64,000 nt of DNA from Oceanospirillum sp048265165 (lineage in GTDB: Bacteria; Pseudomonadota; Gammaproteobacteria; Pseudomonadales; Halomonadaceae), in the NCBI RefSeq assembly GCF_048265165.1, contig NZ_JBLXCD010000002.1, positions 62,001 through 126,000 on the forward strand, given 5' to 3'. The notes under the pieces were generated by a model, which did not search any database, had not been told where the DNA came from, and worked only from the letters and a program-made list of their open reading frames with translations. Positions within the stretch are counted from its first letter, which is position 1; every line of letters begins with the position of its first letter. This document shows positions 1-8,791 of this stretch, in pieces. The position numbers and the translations under genes are program-made.

Positions 1-197
1 GTTTTTTGGAAATGCAGCCCCCGTAATACACCTCTGCGGGAGCGGGAGTGATTATCCTGTACAAAAGCCAGGTCGATACCTGCCATATCCAGGTAGCGCT
101 GCGCATTAAATGTCTCTTTAAAAAAACCACGATGATCACCGAACACTTTAGGTTCTATGATTTTAACCCCGGCTAAAGCCGTATCTGTTACTTTCAT
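1..197 (-). CDS. rfbC: dTDP-4-dehydrorhamnose 3,5-epimerase, N-terminal part (cut by window edge)
   Basis: Reading the minus strand from an ATG at 197 gives about 65 residues that match the start of RmlC/RfbC. They include the GDHRGFFKETFN segment and the RRGVLRGLHFQ segment of the cupin fold, where the catalytic His lies. The enzyme epimerises C3 and C5 of dTDP-4-keto-6-deoxyglucose on the way to dTDP-rhamnose. It starts 8 bases after the rfbA stop and closes an rfbB-rfbA-rfbC run, so it is probably cotranscribed. The C-terminal two thirds lie outside the window. Confidence 0.9.
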   Translation of the reverse strand, partial: MKVTDTALAGVKIIEPKVFGDHRGFFKETFNAQRYLDMAGIDLAFVQDNHSRSRRGVLRGLHFQK

Positions 198-205
198 ATT
201 GGTAT

Positions 206-1081
206 TTAAACTCTGTCTTCCTGTGCCAGCTTGAGCAAATATTGCCCATAACCGGTTTTAGCCAACAACTGCCCCTGAGACTGCATCTGTTCACGGGTCA
301 GCCAACCGTTGCGATAAGCGATCTCTTCCAGACAGGCAATTTTAAGGCCCTGCCTGTGCTCGACGGTCTGGACAAACATACCGGCTTCCAACAGGCTTTC
401 ATGGGTTCCGGTATCCAGCCAGGCAAAACCGCGACCGAGTAATTCAACATTGAGATCACCCCGCTCCAGGTAAGCCTGATTAATGCTGGTAATTTCCAGC
501 TCGCCGCGCTCTGAAGGCTTAACCTGTTTAGCTATTTCAACAACATCATTGTCATAAAAATACAGCCCGGTAACCGCATAGTTTGACTTGGGTTTAACCG
601 GTTTCTCTTCGATGGACAGAGCCTTGCCATCAGGATCAAAATCAACAACACCGAAGCGTTCCGGGTCGTTCACTAAGTAGCCAAAAACAGAAGCACCCTG
701 CTCACGGTCCGCGGCGGCTCTGAGCTGGCGGCTAAAGCTCTGCCCATAGAAGATATTATCTCCAAGAACCAGGCAAACGCGGTCATCACCAATAAACTCT
801 TCACCGATAATAAAGGCCTGAGCCAACCCATCCGGAGATGGTTGCTCTGCATAACTCAGCTCAATGCCATAATCTGAGCCATCTCCCAGCAGCTTCTGAA
901 AATTTGGCAGATCTTCAGGCGTGGAAATCACAAGGATTTCACGAATACCAGCCAGCATCAGTACCGATAGTGGATAAAAAATCATCGGTTTGTCGTAGAT
1001 GGGCAGCAGCTGTTTCGATACCCCTTTAGTGATTGGGTAAAGGCGGGTGCCCGAACCTCCGGCTAAGATAATACCTTTCAT
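206..1081 (-). CDS. rfbA: Glucose-1-phosphate thymidylyltransferase
   Basis: This 291-residue protein, full length for RfbA/RmlA, makes dTDP-glucose from glucose-1-phosphate and dTTP, the first step to dTDP-rhamnose for O-antigen or exopolysaccharide. The nucleotide-binding signature GGSGTRLYPIT is at residues 8-18. VLGDNIFYG near residue 105 and EEKPVKPKSNYAVTGLYFYD near 158-177 are typical of the family. Its ATG overlaps the rfbB stop by 4 bases, indicating translational coupling. Confidence 0.97.
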   Translation of the reverse strand: MKGIILAGGSGTRLYPITKGVSKQLLPIYDKPMIFYPLSVLMLAGIREILVISTPEDLPNFQKLLGDGSDYGIELSYAEQPSPDGLAQAFIIGEEFIGDDRVCLVLGDNIFYGQSFSRQLRAAADREQGASVFGYLVNDPERFGVVDFDPDGKALSIEEKPVKPKSNYAVTGLYFYDNDVVEIAKQVKPSERGELEITSINQAYLERGDLNVELLGRGFAWLDTGTHESLLEAGMFVQTVEHRQGLKIACLEEIAYRNGWLTREQMQSQGQLLAKTGYGQYLLKLAQEDRV

Positions 1082-2169
1082 GACTTTTCTCCCAAACGAC
1101 CCAGTTGATACTCACCACTCAATACTCGCTGCCACCATTGAGGATTGTCCAGATACCATTGCACAGTTTTACGGATACCTGTTTCAAAGGACTCTTCAGG
1201 AACCCAGCCTAACTCGCGTTCAATTTTGCCTGCATCAATTGCATAACGCACATCATGACCGGGCCGGTCTTTAACGAAGGTGATCAGATCACGATAATGG
1301 TCGGCTGGCTTCTCCGGCAACCATTGCGCGTGGGAGTATGTACCCGGTGGCGCCAGCTCCTGCAGGAGGTCACAAATGACTTCAACAACCTCAAGGTTGC
1401 GCTTTTCGTTGTGCCCGCCAATATTATAGGTTTCACCGACAACACCGTTAATAACCACACTTACCAGCGCACGGGCGTGATCTTCAACATAAAGCCAGTC
1501 CCGTACCTGATTACCATCGCCATAAACCGGAAGCGATTTTCCGGATAAAGCATTAAGGATCATATGGGGGATCAGTTTTTCCGGAAAGTGGCAGGGGCCA
1601 TAATTATTGGAACAGTTCGTCACCAACGTTGGCAGGCCATAGGTACGCTGCCAAGCGCGCACCAGGTGATCAGAGCTGGCTTTCGAGGCTGAGTAAGGCG
1701 AACTTGGAGCATAAGATGTCGTTTCCAGAAAGAGATCTTCAGTTCCTTCCAGATCCCCATATACCTCATCCGTTGAAATATGATGAAAACGGAACGCTGT
1801 CTTATCTGGCTCACTCAAACCATTCCAGTAACGGCGAGCCACTTCCAGAAGCGTGTAAGTACCTACAATGTTGGTCTGGATAAAATCTGCCGGGCCATCA
1901 ATCGAACGATCAACATGGCTTTCTGCAGCCAGATGCATAACATGCGTGGGTTTAAAATCTGCAAATAGTGCGTCCATAGCTTCTGCATCGCAAATATCCG
2001 TTTGCGCAAACCGGTATCGGGGGCAGGAGGCGACACTGGCTACAGAATCCGGGTTGCCAGCGTATGTCAGCTTGTCGATGCTCATGACGTCATGAACTGT
2101 ATTTTCTACCAGATGGCGAACCACCGCTGAGCCTATGAATCCAGCCCCACCTGTAACCATAATTTTCAT
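1078..2169 (-). CDS. rfbB: dTDP-glucose 4,6-dehydratase
   Basis: This is an extended short-chain dehydrogenase/reductase that converts dTDP-glucose to dTDP-4-keto-6-deoxyglucose with bound NAD+. The Rossmann motif TGGAGFIGS lies at the N-terminus. The catalytic YSASKASSDH (YxxxK) and the HISTDEVYGDLEG segment are present. I place the start at the ATG at 2169 (363 residues), preceded by GAGTG. A longer frame from a TTG at 2184 would only add five residues without a good ribosome binding site. It is the first gene of the rfbBAC run. About 220 bases upstream carry no gene and should hold the promoter. Confidence 0.96.
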   Translation of the reverse strand: MKIMVTGGAGFIGSAVVRHLVENTVHDVMSIDKLTYAGNPDSVASVASCPRYRFAQTDICDAEAMDALFADFKPTHVMHLAAESHVDRSIDGPADFIQTNIVGTYTLLEVARRYWNGLSEPDKTAFRFHHISTDEVYGDLEGTEDLFLETTSYAPSSPYSASKASSDHLVRAWQRTYGLPTLVTNCSNNYGPCHFPEKLIPHMILNALSGKSLPVYGDGNQVRDWLYVEDHARALVSVVINGVVGETYNIGGHNEKRNLEVVEVICDLLQELAPPGTYSHAQWLPEKPADHYRDLITFVKDRPGHDVRYAIDAGKIERELGWVPEESFETGIRKTVQWYLDNPQWWQRVLSGEYQLGRLGEKS

Positions 2170-2389
2170 TTCAAATGCACTCAAAACTATTTCAAATTTT
2201 GTCTGTTTCTACTGCAGAATCACAAGGCCAAAATAAACATGCTATTCCCAGATAAAGACCTCATTACAATCATGGAACCATAACAGAATGAGACATTCTT
2301 AGCAGCCAGTTTGACCATAGAATCACCTGCCGGAGCCTCATTCAGATGCCTACGTCACAACTCCATCAAAACCACAGCCATAACCATCA

Positions 2390-3421
2390 TCATAACTCCA
2401 TCAGAACCACTGTCACGGCTATCGCAATGACCCACAGAACAGAGCTTCTGCGTAGCAGGGCTTCCAGTTCCTGTAGCTGTTCATCTTTGTGGGTGCTGTC
2501 TTCAGCAGACGGGAAAGGTTCACTATCACAACCTTCAACTTTTTCACCCAAAGCCCCCAGAGCAAAATGGGTCAAAAGCATTTCATGGGAGTGCTTTTTA
2601 TTTAAAAGGCTGCTGATCCATTGATGACTACAATACACAAAGTGGCCGGTCAGCATAAAACTCAGCCCCATCAGTTTTGCCGGTAGCCATTCAAACAGGT
2701 ACTGAACATTTCTGATCCGGCTGGCGGAAATAGCCGAAGTTTTCTCTGCCGTGACTCCGATCGGCGACTTGTCACAAAACAGTATCATTAATCGGGCCAG
2801 TAAAGCACCTTCCGCGCCCAACCACATAAACCAAAACGTAATCAGAAAGAAATCCTGGAATCTCATATTTATGAGCCGGGAAAAAACCCGCTGATAAAGC
2901 TGTTTCTCATCTTTAATATTCTCACCGGGTAAAAGTTCAGAGGCATACTGATAAGCCCCTTGCAGGTCTTTTTGTCGCCAGGCGATCTGAAAACGGGTGA
3001 ACCAGTGATAGCTGTCTTTGCGGCCAAGACTGTAAAGCAAGACCAAAATGGATAAAACAAAAGCAGGGAACCCCCAGATAAACTGTTCCAGAACAGCAAG
3101 CACAATACTAAGCCCAACAACAGGCAGAATAACTGAGACAAAGAAAACACCTGTTCCGGCAAACCAACGGGGCAAGGTTGTATTAGACGGTGTTGTATTG
3201 GACGGTGCTGTATTGGACGGTGCTGTATTGGGCTGATTAGCTGCCGTTGTTACGCTACCCGGTTCTTCACTTTCCGGATCATAAAGATGGCGTGCCTTTG
3301 GTTTGAACAAAGTGACAGCTCGGTCCTTAAGCGAAAAAAACCAGTGATCGTGGCATTTTTCAGGCATTAAGCTAAGAAGCGCCCGTAGCATCAGAACGGT
3401 AATTAAAACGACAAATTCCAT
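2390..3421 (-). CDS. ampE: AmpE-like inner membrane protein
   Basis: This 343-residue membrane protein has hydrophobic segments near residues 1-17, 88-125 and 190-215 and at the extreme C-terminus. The cytoplasmic stretch RFQIAWRQKDLQGAYQYASE and the C-terminal LRRSSVLWVIAIAV are typical of the AmpE/CobD-like family. AmpE is encoded with AmpD and is thought to act in sensing of cell-wall recycling and beta-lactamase control, but its biochemical role is not settled. It lies 45 bases downstream of ampD on the same strand. Unusually, residues near 65-81 are a pentapeptide repeat (NTAPS/NTTPS) encoded by a 15-bp DNA repeat. No ampC is visible nearby. Confidence 0.85.
   Translation of the reverse strand: MEFVVLITVLMLRALLSLMPEKCHDHWFFSLKDRAVTLFKPKARHLYDPESEEPGSVTTAANQPNTAPSNTAPSNTTPSNTTLPRWFAGTGVFFVSVILPVVGLSIVLAVLEQFIWGFPAFVLSILVLLYSLGRKDSYHWFTRFQIAWRQKDLQGAYQYASELLPGENIKDEKQLYQRVFSRLINMRFQDFFLITFWFMWLGAEGALLARLMILFCDKSPIGVTAEKTSAISASRIRNVQYLFEWLPAKLMGLSFMLTGHFVYCSHQWISSLLNKKHSHEMLLTHFALGALGEKVEGCDSEPFPSAEDSTHKDEQLQELEALLRRSSVLWVIAIAVTVVLMEL
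3180..3230. repeat. 15-bp tandem repeat inside ampE
   Basis: Three adjacent copies of a 15-base unit (gtattggacggtgct, the first copy with two changes), plus the start of a fourth, lie in frame in ampE. They encode an Asn-Thr-Ala/Thr-Pro-Ser pentad array in a soluble linker. Because the unit is a multiple of three, copy-number change would lengthen or shorten the linker without a frameshift. Confidence 0.85.
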
Positions 3422-3466
3422 GAGTAAACCTCGCCTGTCCGTAATATGACTTAATAAATTGAATTC

Positions 3467-4084
3467 TCAGGTCTGATTATCTTCGTTGCTGTGACTTATC
3501 ATACCCTTGACCTGGTTTCGGTATCTGACCCAATCAAAAGCCTGTCCGGGGTCTGTTTTTCGTCCCGGGGCAATCTCATTATGGCCAGCGATATTATCAG
3601 TCGTTATTTTTGGATAATAATGCCTGATCTCATCGGTGACCCTGGCAAGAGCCCTGTACTGTTCATCGGTATAGGGGCAGGTGTCAGTGCCTTCCAGTTC
3701 AATACCAATCGAAAAATCATTGCAGTTTTTACGGCCCTGAAATGAAGACTGTCCCGCATGCCAGGCGCGCTGATTCAAAGGTACAAACTGAATTAATGAG
3801 CCGTCACGCCTTACCAATAAGTGAGCAGAAACTTCTATACCTTCTATTTCTTTAAAAAACGGATGGTACGAGTGATCCAGACAGTTGGTAAAGAATTGCT
3901 CGATATAATTCCCGGAAAACTCCCCTGGCGGCAGACTAATATTATGAATCACCAGAAGCTCCACATCGACACCCTCAGGTCGCCGATTAAAGTTAGGTGA
4001 AGGCTTTCGGGCCACACCAGCCAACCAGACATCTTCCTGGTCAGCGCGGGGTAAAGCCGCCGAGGGCCGTAAGTCTTGGTGCAT
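3467..4084 (-). CDS. ampD: 1,6-anhydro-N-acetylmuramyl-L-alanine amidase
   Basis: This 205-residue cytosolic zinc amidase of the N-acetylmuramoyl-L-alanine amidase family cleaves the stem peptide from anhydro-muropeptides during peptidoglycan recycling. Zinc and catalytic positions are visible: His47 in LLVIHNISLPPGEF, the SIGIELEG strand with the catalytic Glu, and the C-terminal GHNEIAPGRKTDPG with the His and Asp. There is no signal peptide, as expected for the cytoplasmic form. It is transcribed with ampE and divergently from nadC, with about 185 bases between them. Confidence 0.96.
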   Translation of the reverse strand: MHQDLRPSAALPRADQEDVWLAGVARKPSPNFNRRPEGVDVELLVIHNISLPPGEFSGNYIEQFFTNCLDHSYHPFFKEIEGIEVSAHLLVRRDGSLIQFVPLNQRAWHAGQSSFQGRKNCNDFSIGIELEGTDTCPYTDEQYRALARVTDEIRHYYPKITTDNIAGHNEIAPGRKTDPGQAFDWVRYRNQVKGMISHSNEDNQT

Positions 4085-4269
4085 AGTGTTAGCTCATCCC
4101 GGTCAGAGTCGTTGTTCGTTCAGGTTTGTAACAGGCAGTCTACCTTATCTTTCTTTATCACTGTTATCCGGGATTGGGATAAATAGTGGCCGATGCAGCC
4201 TTGCTGTTTTTATTGCCGTTTGTCTTTATAATAGCCGCAGCATTTTATCCATTGGCCCCGAGGTTGTTT

Positions 4270-5115
4270 ATGTCCATGCCCCCCTTGCTAAAAAAGAGTA
4301 TTCCTGAACAAGTTGCCGGGGCTATTGCCGAGGACGTGGGCGCTGGTGATATTACCGCAATGCTAATCCCAGAAGAACGTCAGGCCCGGGCACGGGTTAT
4401 CACTCGTGACGATGCAGTGCTATGCGGCACAGCCTGGGTAGATGAGGTTTTTCGTCAGATAGACCCTGAAGTCAACGTTATCTGGCAAGCCAAAGATGGT
4501 GAACGTGTTATTCGTAACCAGGTACTCTTTTATCTCGAAGGCTCTGCACGCTCTTTGCTGACTGGCGAGCGCTGTGCCCTGAACTTTGTACAATCCCTAT
4601 CCGGTACAGCAACACGCTGTCAACAATATGCGGATCTGGTATCTGATACAAGAGTCCAGCTGCTGGATACCCGCAAAACAATTCCGGGTCTGCGTTTAGC
4701 CCAGAAATATGCTGTAACCTGTGGCGGCTGCTTTAACCATCGCATCGGTTTGTATGATGCTTTTCTTATTAAAGAAAACCATATTTCTGCCTGCGGCTCC
4801 ATTGCAGCCTCTGTTGAGCGTGCGCGCTCAGTCGCTCCGGGCAAACCGGTGGAGGTGGAGGTGGAAAACCTGGATGAATTGAATGAAGCTCTGGATGCCA
4901 GTGCCGATATCATTATGATTGATAATTTCTCCCTCAGCATGATGCGGGAAGCTGTAAAAGTAGCCGACGGCCGGGCTAAGCTTGAAGCATCAGGTGGTGT
5001 AACCGATGAAACTCTGCGTGATATTGCCTTAACCGGCGTTGACTACATCTCCATCGGTGCGCTGACCAAGGACTGTAAAGCTGTCGATCTCTCTATGCGC
5101 CTGGTAGAGATCTGA
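4270..5115 (+). CDS. nadC: Nicotinate-nucleotide pyrophosphorylase (quinolinate phosphoribosyltransferase)
   Basis: NadC makes nicotinate mononucleotide from quinolinate and PRPP in de novo NAD synthesis. Family motifs are EDVGAGDITA near the N-terminus, TGERCALNFVQSLSGTAT, LLDTRKTIPGLRLAQKYAV, the HRIGLYDAFLIKENH segment, and EVEVENL. The open frame begins at 4186, but its first 28 residues are a hydrophobic stretch not found in NadC. The ATG at 4270 has GAGG upstream and gives 281 residues, the usual family length. The adjacency of nadC and ampD is common in gammaproteobacteria. Confidence 0.97.
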   Translation: MSMPPLLKKSIPEQVAGAIAEDVGAGDITAMLIPEERQARARVITRDDAVLCGTAWVDEVFRQIDPEVNVIWQAKDGERVIRNQVLFYLEGSARSLLTGERCALNFVQSLSGTATRCQQYADLVSDTRVQLLDTRKTIPGLRLAQKYAVTCGGCFNHRIGLYDAFLIKENHISACGSIAASVERARSVAPGKPVEVEVENLDELNEALDASADIIMIDNFSLSMMREAVKVADGRAKLEASGGVTDETLRDIALTGVDYISIGALTKDCKAVDLSMRLVEI

Positions 5116-5226
5116 TAGCCTGCATTTCGCCAGCCTCAATATGTCGGATGGCGCGCCTGTAAAATTTTGAGTTAACCTCAAGTTTTGAAACAGACGCCTA
5201 TACCGGCCTGCTTTGGCTGGCGCACT

Positions 5227-5850
5227 TCATCCCCGGCTGTAAGAAGCCAATGCTGTTCCGGCTGCCATAAACATACCGCCAAAAACACGATTCTGGGATT
5301 TCTGATGTTTAGGGTCTTTAAACCAGCCACTGAGCTTAGCTGCCAGAGAGGCATAACCCACCATCACCAGTATATCGACGATTATCAGGGTTACCCCCAT
5401 AATCAGAAATTGTGGCAACTGAGGAGCATCTGCCACGATAAACTGCGGAAACAGGGCGACCAGAAACACCGTTGCCTTAGGGTTGACCAGATTTACAAAT
5501 GCCGCTTGCCAGAAACGTCGCCGACCACTTTCAACATCCTGCTGTTGTTTTGCATCCAGAGATAGCGGCTCCTGTCGCCACTTCTGATACCCCAGCCAAA
5601 TCAGATAAGCAGCGCCCAGCCACTTGACCAAACTGAAAGCAATCTCAGACGATGCCAGAAGTGCACCTAGGCCAACGCCAACAATAATCACCTGGGCACC
5701 ATAGCCAAGCTGTAATCCAAGAATAGCAGGCATGCTTTTACGCACACCATAACGAAGGCCATTGCTCATAGTGTTCACAGCGCCAGCACCGGGAGACACA
5801 CTGATCAGAACCGAGGCCAGAAGAAAAGCCAGAAAAAACTCAAAACTCAT
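5227..5850 (-). CDS. LysE/RhtB-family amino acid exporter
   Basis: This 207-residue inner-membrane protein has about six hydrophobic segments and the family features SVSPGAGAVNTMSNGLRYG near residues 18-36, YLIWLGYQKWR near 82-92 and the FVNLVNPKATVFLVALFPQF segment. Members export amino acids such as lysine, threonine or homoserine lactone. The substrate cannot be told from sequence. It reads alone toward nadC. Confidence 0.9.
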   Translation of the reverse strand: MSFEFFLAFLLASVLISVSPGAGAVNTMSNGLRYGVRKSMPAILGLQLGYGAQVIIVGVGLGALLASSEIAFSLVKWLGAAYLIWLGYQKWRQEPLSLDAKQQQDVESGRRRFWQAAFVNLVNPKATVFLVALFPQFIVADAPQLPQFLIMGVTLIIVDILVMVGYASLAAKLSGWFKDPKHQKSQNRVFGGMFMAAGTALASYSRG

Positions 5851-5884
5851 AAAGATCCTAGACAGCCATTGCGGAACAATTTAC

Positions 5885-6409
5885 TCAGGCATCTGCCGAT
5901 GCTGTAAGCGGTTCTTCAAGTGATACCAGATAAGCATCTGCCTCTTCCAGCTGATGTTCATTGAATACTTTAATACCCGCTTCTTCCAGTGCCGCAGCTG
6001 TAACCCCCTGCCCATCACGAAGTTGCTTACTGAACTCGCCACTGTAGATCTGCTGATTGCCGCAGGAAGGACTATTTGCTTTCAGAACCGCAACCGCAAT
6101 TTCTTCCTTCAGTGCCAGTTCCTGTGTTTTGCGGGCACCCCGCACAAAATACTGACTGACATTATGCCCCTGGCGGGTAATCACTTTTCCCTCTTCATGG
6201 AAAATATCTTTACCATCGAAACCTACCTGTATCTCTGCTGCAGGCCTTGGAACCAGCAGACCACCAAGGGTTTCAGGGCAAACAGAAACAAGGCGCTCTT
6301 CCTGCTGCCATTGATCCAGAATGGTATGAGCGACCGGACGGGAGGAGCCGTCATAACGCACACGCTCGCCAAGCAGACAGGCACTAACAAGTACTTTATT
6401 GCGGGTCAT
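5885..6409 (-). CDS. DUF523 family protein
   Basis: This 174-residue soluble protein of the DUF523 (YbbK-like) family has conserved cysteines in SACLLGERVRYDGSSR at the N-terminus and LKANSPSCG near residue 108. The CPETLGGLLVPRPAAEI segment is also typical. Its biochemical function is not established. The ATG at 6409 is preferred because GGAAG sits seven bases upstream. The frame can be extended four codons to a TTG without support. It lies 34 bases upstream of the LysE-type exporter gene and may be cotranscribed. Confidence 0.88.
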   Translation of the reverse strand: MTRNKVLVSACLLGERVRYDGSSRPVAHTILDQWQQEERLVSVCPETLGGLLVPRPAAEIQVGFDGKDIFHEEGKVITRQGHNVSQYFVRGARKTQELALKEEIAVAVLKANSPSCGNQQIYSGEFSKQLRDGQGVTAAALEEAGIKVFNEHQLEEADAYLVSLEEPLTASADA

Positions 6410-6557
6410 TTTTTCTTCCAACTTCTAAAAAAAGCAGTCTAGCAGGCTTTATTCTCTTGGGAAACTGCGAAGCCAATGGGGTGACTTATCTCACTCAGTG
6501 TCATTTGGGTTAAAATTAATTGATTGTCGGCTTGTTACTGCTTCTGAGGATATCTCT

Positions 6558-7310
6558 TTGCTTAAGACTTTATCGTTTTCTCCAATTGGTGTTGTTCACT
6601 CCTGTTATAAGGAGAAATTTGGCATTCCCCGTCAGCCGGGTCTGGCTCCGGCATCAACAGGCACTATCCGACTACTGCCACCTTATAACCTGCCGGAGGC
6701 TGTTCGGGGGCTAGAGGACAACACACACATTTGGGTACAGTTTGTTTTTCATCAATGTCTGCGGGATGAGTGGAAACCCACCGTGCGCCCTCCTCGCCTC
6801 GGGGGCAATGAGCGTCTGGGGGTTTTTGCAACCCGGGCCACATTTCGCCCTAATCCACTGGGTTTATCTGTGGTCAGGCTCGAAGGGATCGCGTTCACCG
6901 GTAAGGAGGTACTTATCCACATCAGCGGATTGGATCTGGTGGAGGGTACGCCGGTACTGGATATAAAGCCCTATATTCCCTATGTGGATAAAGTAGAGGA
7001 TGCCAGAAGTGCATTTGCCCCGGATGCGCCAGTGAGCCACCCTGTCTTCTGGGCACCGGAAGGTAAAGCCGCACTGAATGCCTATGAAAAACAGCACGGT
7101 GCGATAAAATCCCTGATCGAGCAGGTATTACAGCAAGATCCTCGGCCAGCATACCGCCATGGCAAAGCTGACGAAAAAATCTACGGAATACGCCTGATGC
7201 AGGCAGATGTCAGGTTTCAGATCCGGGAGGGAGACACGGGTGTACTTACGGTCTGGGTAGTCGATGTGGTATCAGAGTATTTTCAGGCAAAAAAATACCC
7301 GCCAGGATAA
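6558..7310 (+). CDS. trmO: tRNA (N6-threonylcarbamoyladenosine37-N6)-methyltransferase TrmO
   Basis: TrmO (TsaA/YaeB family) methylates t6A37 in tRNAs that read ACY codons. Visible motifs are the N-terminal PIGVVHSCYKEKFGIPRQPGL, RLGVFATRATFRPNPLGLS with the substrate-binding core, and LDIKPYIPYVD. I place the start at a TTG at 6558, seven bases after TGAGGA (250 residues). The GTG at 6498 gives a longer product whose first 20 residues do not match the family and has no clear ribosome binding site. The stop codon lies inside a hairpin that serves the convergent cold-shock gene. Confidence 0.92.
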   Translation: MLKTLSFSPIGVVHSCYKEKFGIPRQPGLAPASTGTIRLLPPYNLPEAVRGLEDNTHIWVQFVFHQCLRDEWKPTVRPPRLGGNERLGVFATRATFRPNPLGLSVVRLEGIAFTGKEVLIHISGLDLVEGTPVLDIKPYIPYVDKVEDARSAFAPDAPVSHPVFWAPEGKAALNAYEKQHGAIKSLIEQVLQQDPRPAYRHGKADEKIYGIRLMQADVRFQIREGDTGVLTVWVVDVVSEYFQAKKYPPG

Positions 7311-7320
7311 GCGGGTATTC
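7289..7320 (-). terminator. Rho-independent terminator for the cold-shock gene
   Basis: AATACCCGC pairs with GCGGGTATT around an eight-base loop. On the minus strand the stem is followed directly by a run of seven T. The hairpin overlaps the trmO stop codon, so the two convergent genes share this DNA. Confidence 0.8.
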
Positions 7321-7342
7321 AGGTCAAACGAAGCTGTAATCA

Positions 7343-7552
7343 TTAGACTACAGTTACGTTCTCAGCCTGAGGGCCTTTCTGGCCTTGAGTTACTTCAAAA
7401 GTAACCTGCTGACCTTCTTCAAGGCTACGACGGCCAGTACCGTTAATGGCGCGGAAATGTACGAATACATCGCTGTCGCCTTCACGAGAAATAAAGCCAA
7501 AACCTTTTTCGTCGTTAAACCATTTAACAGTACCAGTAATTAAACCTGACAT
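7343..7552 (-). CDS. Cold-shock protein of the CspA family
   Basis: This 69-residue single cold-shock-domain protein binds single-stranded RNA/DNA and acts as an RNA chaperone. RNP1 (KGFGFI) and RNP2 (VFVHF) are both present after the N-terminal GTVKWFNDEKGF. The ATG at 7552 follows AGAGGA closely and gives the standard size. The frame extends 27 codons upstream, but that part is leader. Which Csp paralogue it is cannot be told. Confidence 0.95.
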   Translation of the reverse strand: MSGLITGTVKWFNDEKGFGFISREGDSDVFVHFRAINGTGRRSLEEGQQVTFEVTQGQKGPQAENVTVV

Positions 7553-7691
7553 AACGTCCTCTTTACTCTTGCTTGCGCCCGGACTCACCGGGAATAAAAT
7601 CTTACATGGTTCATCCAAAGGACGTTCCATCATTGCCTCTGCAACTTAAGCTGCAGTATCTCTATTAGAGCATGACTTTATGGCTTTACAA
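7553..7691 (-). promoter_or_regulatory. Candidate promoter and leader of the cold-shock gene
   Basis: On the minus strand TTGTAA (7691-7686) and TAATAG (7667-7662) are spaced 18 bases apart as a possible -35/-10 pair. This would give a leader of about 100 bases before the ATG at 7552, in line with the long leaders of cspA-type genes. The leader contains an 18-base imperfect palindrome (7639-7656). The rest of the gap up to the tRNA at 7959 is AT-rich and shows nothing else that I recognise. Confidence 0.35.
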
Positions 7692-7958
7692 CAACTTTTT
7701 GCAGTTTTTCATAAAAAAAATGCCAAAGCAAAATAGCGGGTCATTATGCCCCAGAAGATAAAACCCTTGCGCGCCAGAGGATAAAACAAAGTGCCTGAGA
7801 GGCAATAACCATCACCCTGATCCTGTTTCAGACAGAAAACTCAAATTTATCAATCAGTTTGCGTACTTAAACACTGGCGAATCCGGCTCAGCTTTTGTAC
7901 AATTCTGCCCACTTAAGTTTTACGGCTCAGTTTCTGTTAAAAGCGCCGGATAACTTTA

Positions 7959-8035
7959 GGGCCTGTAGCTCAGTTGGTTAGAGCACACGACTCATAATCG
8001 TTAGGTCCTCGGTTCAAGTCCGAGCAGGCCCACCA
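7959..8035 (+). tRNA. tRNA with CAT anticodon (elongator Met, or Ile2 if lysidine-modified)
   Basis: This is a 77-base cloverleaf with acceptor GGGCCTG/CAGGCCC, D-arm AGCTCAGTTGGTTAGAGC, anticodon loop CTCATAA, T-arm CTCGG-TTCAAGT-CCGAG and encoded CCA. The CAT anticodon serves both elongator Met and the Ile2 tRNA. The sequence alone does not decide, though it is not initiator-like because pair 1-72 is a normal G-C. Pair 27-43 is a C-T mismatch. Confidence 0.9.
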
Positions 8036-8045
8036 TTGAATACCA

Positions 8046-8075
8046 AAACCCAGCAGTCACCCTGCTGGGTTTTTT
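8046..8075 (+). terminator. Rho-independent terminator after the tRNA
   Basis: AAACCCAGCAG pairs with CTGCTGGGTTT around TCACC and continues into a T run, eleven bases after the tRNA CCA end. Confidence 0.9.
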
Positions 8076-8282
8076 ATTGCCTGCCATTTCTTTATTGTCA
8101 TGCTCTCAGCTTCAGTAACTCTTAAGCCTCTTTCTTTAGTTTTAGCGACCTACACGACCTGACCATCTGCTGTTAAGCTATTGACTAAGCGGCATATAAA
8201 TATTAGAAAAAACTTATGTGATCGGCATTAGCCTGGGGTTCTACCTGAAATCAGCATATTTAATTTGAAAAAGGAATATTCC

Positions 8283-8726
8283 ATGTCAGAACATCGCGCC
8301 CAACTTAATTGGCAGCGTAAAGCACACCCGGAAGACAACAGCACTTTCTGCCGGAATCACACTCTTGTATTGAATGGCGAGCAAACTATTAACGCCTCTT
8401 CAGCCGCTGGTTTTATGGGAGATGCTCAGTGCTCAGACCCGGAGCAGATGCTGGTCGCTGCCGTTTCCAGTTGTCATATGCTGACCTTTCTGGCCATTGC
8501 CGATATTAAAGGTTTTACAGTTGAAAGCTATCAGGATGATGCCGTTGGCTTTCTGACCAAAGCAGAACGCGGAAAAGTGGTCAGTCGGATAGAACTACAC
8601 CCTTCAATCACTTTTGGTGGTGACAAGCAGCCAACAGAAGCAGAACTGGACAGGCTGCATGACGGAGCCCATAAGAATTGCTTTATTGCCAATTCAATTA
8701 AAGCTGAAGTCGAAGTTATTAAATAA
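8283..8726 (+). CDS. OsmC/Ohr-family protein
   Basis: This 147-residue OsmC-fold protein belongs to a family that reduces organic hydroperoxides with a pair of cysteines. The first Cys is in VSSCHMLTFLAIAD and the second in AHKNCFIANSIKAEVEV, matching the family pair. The ATG at 8283 follows AAAGGA. An upstream TTG at 8265 is in frame but overlaps that site. It is a single-gene unit. The exact subgroup (OsmC, Ohr or YhfA-like) is not assigned. Confidence 0.9.
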   Translation: MSEHRAQLNWQRKAHPEDNSTFCRNHTLVLNGEQTINASSAAGFMGDAQCSDPEQMLVAAVSSCHMLTFLAIADIKGFTVESYQDDAVGFLTKAERGKVVSRIELHPSITFGGDKQPTEAELDRLHDGAHKNCFIANSIKAEVEVIK

Positions 8727-8791
8727 GATGCAATAGCATCAGTAAGTGAGATGGCACTCACCATTAAATAGAGCAGTACCGCCGGGAGGGG

